Positions 61,850-64,000 of a DNA stretch of 64,000 nt are shown piece by piece. Positions within the stretch are counted from its first letter, which is position 1, and the number at the start of each line of letters is the position of its first letter. Both the position numbers and the translations under genes were made by a program. The stretch is from Isoetes taiwanensis (taxonomy: Eukaryota; Streptophyta; Lycopodiopsida; Isoetales; Isoetaceae). A model generated the notes under the pieces. The model did not search any database. It had not been told where the DNA came from and was given only the letters and a program-made list of their open reading frames with translations. The stretch covers positions 5,646,775 to 5,710,774 of the forward strand of contig JAJEKV010000013.1 of the NCBI GenBank assembly GCA_021234155.1, written 5' to 3'.

Positions 61850-64000
61850 TACCTAAGATGCTTGTCAGCTGTAATACTTGTTTGTTTGTGCATCCAAGAT
61901 TGAAATGATGTTCTTGAAATTGGAGATTCAGTGTTCTATGCAAAATTATCACCTTGTGTTAAAAGAGACAATGATGCTCATATGATATAAACACTACTAA
62001 TTGCATATGATCTCTACTTCAAGAAGAGGTCATCTCTTGTGGTAAGTCATAGATATAAATAAGACAAAGCTCAGTTTCTACAGTAATTATAAGATTGCCT
62101 CTTTCACTTTCACATCCTTCTATTGGCTAAGCTTTATGCTCTTTATATCAATTTCAGTTGTGGCATGTCGGAGCCATCTGAGTAAGTTTTGTAATGGCAA
62201 GTGATGAAGGTATGTTACCGTCAATGCCAAACCAATCGTTATAGTATTGCAGTCAACAATCAAACACTAATATTATGCACAAACACCATAAATGACCAGC
62301 ATAATATGCTGCCATAACTATCACTGCAAACTCCATATCACAATGGTGCATATTTGGTAGGAATTTCACAATGGTGCATCCATACTTGTAGGAGCATTGC
62401 TCCTTTATCTTTATCTTTATCTTTATCTTGCCACCGTAAAAAATTTGTGGATTTACATTGCACTAATCAAGCTTCTAGCTTGCCTTAGCATATATGGTTT
62501 AAAAGTCATTCATGGTCAATTCAAAATTACTTTGACTGCAAAAGCACACATCAACATGACAATATTAATCTGTAAAAATCGTGCAGTATTAATTGTCAAT
62601 ATTGTTTATAGAAACAAATAAGATTTTTTTATTTTTTAAAGTAGGAAGTAAAGAACTGTACTTTAATACAATTATACAAGCCTCCGTCACAAGTTTATAT
62701 GGATACTTGGACGCTTCATCACAACAATGCCTCGAATGTATTGTCTTGCTCACATCCTTCTCATGATGGCATTTTCAATAAAAGTTAACTACACATTCAT
62801 GATACAACATTGAATACAAGATGTGTATTTACCAGAATAACCCTAGATGCACCTCCATTCTATAGCCATTATTGGCATGTTTGGCAATAAGTAACATAGA
62901 ACCAAGTTTGAGTACCTCCTTAGACGAATATGAGCAGAACATGCAATTAAAAAATTGTATCAAATATTACTTGTAGATTGAGTTGATGTTCCAAACAAAC
63001 TGTCTGACTAGATGAAGAACTTGCATGATGATCATATATCATTCTAAAACTGATCAAACATTCCATAACCTGTTCAAAAATCACAATGTTTGATGAGCGT
63101 TAACATCGTGCAGTGCCCCAAAATGGTCAAGCAAACTTGCTAGAGGATATATGAGGAAAGAATAAGATAAATAGAGAACCTGTTTGCAAATCTGTTTGCA
63201 ACATCTGCAGATTTATTCTTGTTAACTCTATCAGAAAGTTATGCTTGTTAGAAAATCATTGTTCCACCGCGAACAAATTTTCAATCTCTTTGTTTTTTGC
63301 ACATCTACCCTCTTTGGAGCTGTGTTCAAAAAGCACAAAATAGACATTCCAAAAATTGAAAAGGCTGAGAAGCAAGGCAATTAGACTTCAACTTCTTCAT
63401 CCTTGCCACATATGGATACGACTTGCTGATATTTAAGAGATTGTAATTCCCATTTTCCCATACAAGAAAACATGACAAAACAAGCCTAACACTTACTATC
63501 ATGGCTAAAATTATCAAACTTTGCTACCAATTTAAAAGCAAAAAATATTATTGCCATCCATCCAACTACTTTCAACATTTCTCCAAGCCAACTGAAAGGC
63601 TGCCTTCATTAGGTCATAATAGCGGACACTGCGCGACCTATGTACAATGGAAGTTTTAGCCCATAATTCATAGGTATAATTGCTCTGCATGTTGTGAATT
63701 TTAGGCCCACTAAAGCACACAGACATCTCAATCCACCAAATACACCGAGGTGTGCGGATTTTACTCTTACTAAATCACAATAGGGCTTTATATGAGTCAC
63801 TAGTACATCCTCAAACAATCTGTTGTGCCATAATCTAATGACTTGGGAGAACTAGCATAACCATGACTACTTTCCCACCAGTGATTTCAATATACAACCA
63901 GGACAATATAATGTAGAAAGCCAGAGACTACTGCTGGAGAAAATTTAAGAACACTTACCTCCTACAAGAGATAAGACTTCTACAATATAGAGCATAGATT
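61850..64000. other. AT-rich stretch, nothing identified
   Basis: Contains a short TTTATC repeat at 62,404-62,428. Open frames are short and show no family resemblance; I see no RNA gene or repeat boundary. Confidence 0.4.

Overview
The window looks like repeat-rich nuclear DNA of a large-genome land plant. It carries L1-type LINEs with a DUF4283 ORF1, a CACTA-ended element, long CT and GATA microsatellites, a large near-palindrome, and decayed copies of plant genes: an LHT-type amino acid transporter, a histone H3 and a kinesin motor. I see no intact conserved host gene. The species cannot be read from the sequence; a fern or another large-genome non-model plant fits, but this is only a guess.

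Layout. Positions 1-20,513 are mostly non-coding repeats. T-rich and A-rich blocks alternate because one repeat family is present in both orientations. This part ends in a near-spacerless palindrome (about 15,793-20,513) that abuts a broken LHT transporter. Positions 20,515-28,856 hold decayed coding remnants (LHT, an unrecognised broken ORF, histone H3), a tRNA-like sequence, a MITE and short duplications.

Positions 28,868-61,436 are one nested structure. The outermost layer is a minus-strand L1 LINE flanked by an 11-bp duplication (GAAGATAATTC at 28,857-28,867 and 61,437-61,447). Inside its ORF1 region sit two elements with related ends in opposite orientation (32,936-34,327 and 35,046-37,424); one of them carries kinesin motor fragments. 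Also inside the LINE, with a 3-bp CTC duplication, is a 22.3-kb element with CACTAC...GTAGTG ends (38,894-61,155). Within it, between homopolymer junctions, lie a ~1.11-kb satellite array (about 41,030-47,305) and a head-to-tail array of ~6.55-kb units (47,373-60,606).

Each RT-array unit encodes, on the minus strand, a protein with an AT-hook-like N-terminus, a ~515-residue unknown middle region and a reverse transcriptase. The exons seem to be spliced across unit boundaries, so exon 1 of one unit feeds exon 2 of the next. The RT has the motifs of a Penelope-like or related family (DKAxNN, GIPMG, RYIDDL, a YDKR-like block) and does not look like the L1, Gypsy or Copia enzymes. No CACTA transposase is visible. 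This multi-copy, intron-bearing RT array inside a CACTA-bounded element is the best candidate here for an undescribed system. No copy is intact as written: the RT is split by a one-base frame change, unit B has lost about 2.26 kb, and unit C is truncated.

Positions 61,448-64,000 hold one small MITE-like element and otherwise nothing I can identify.
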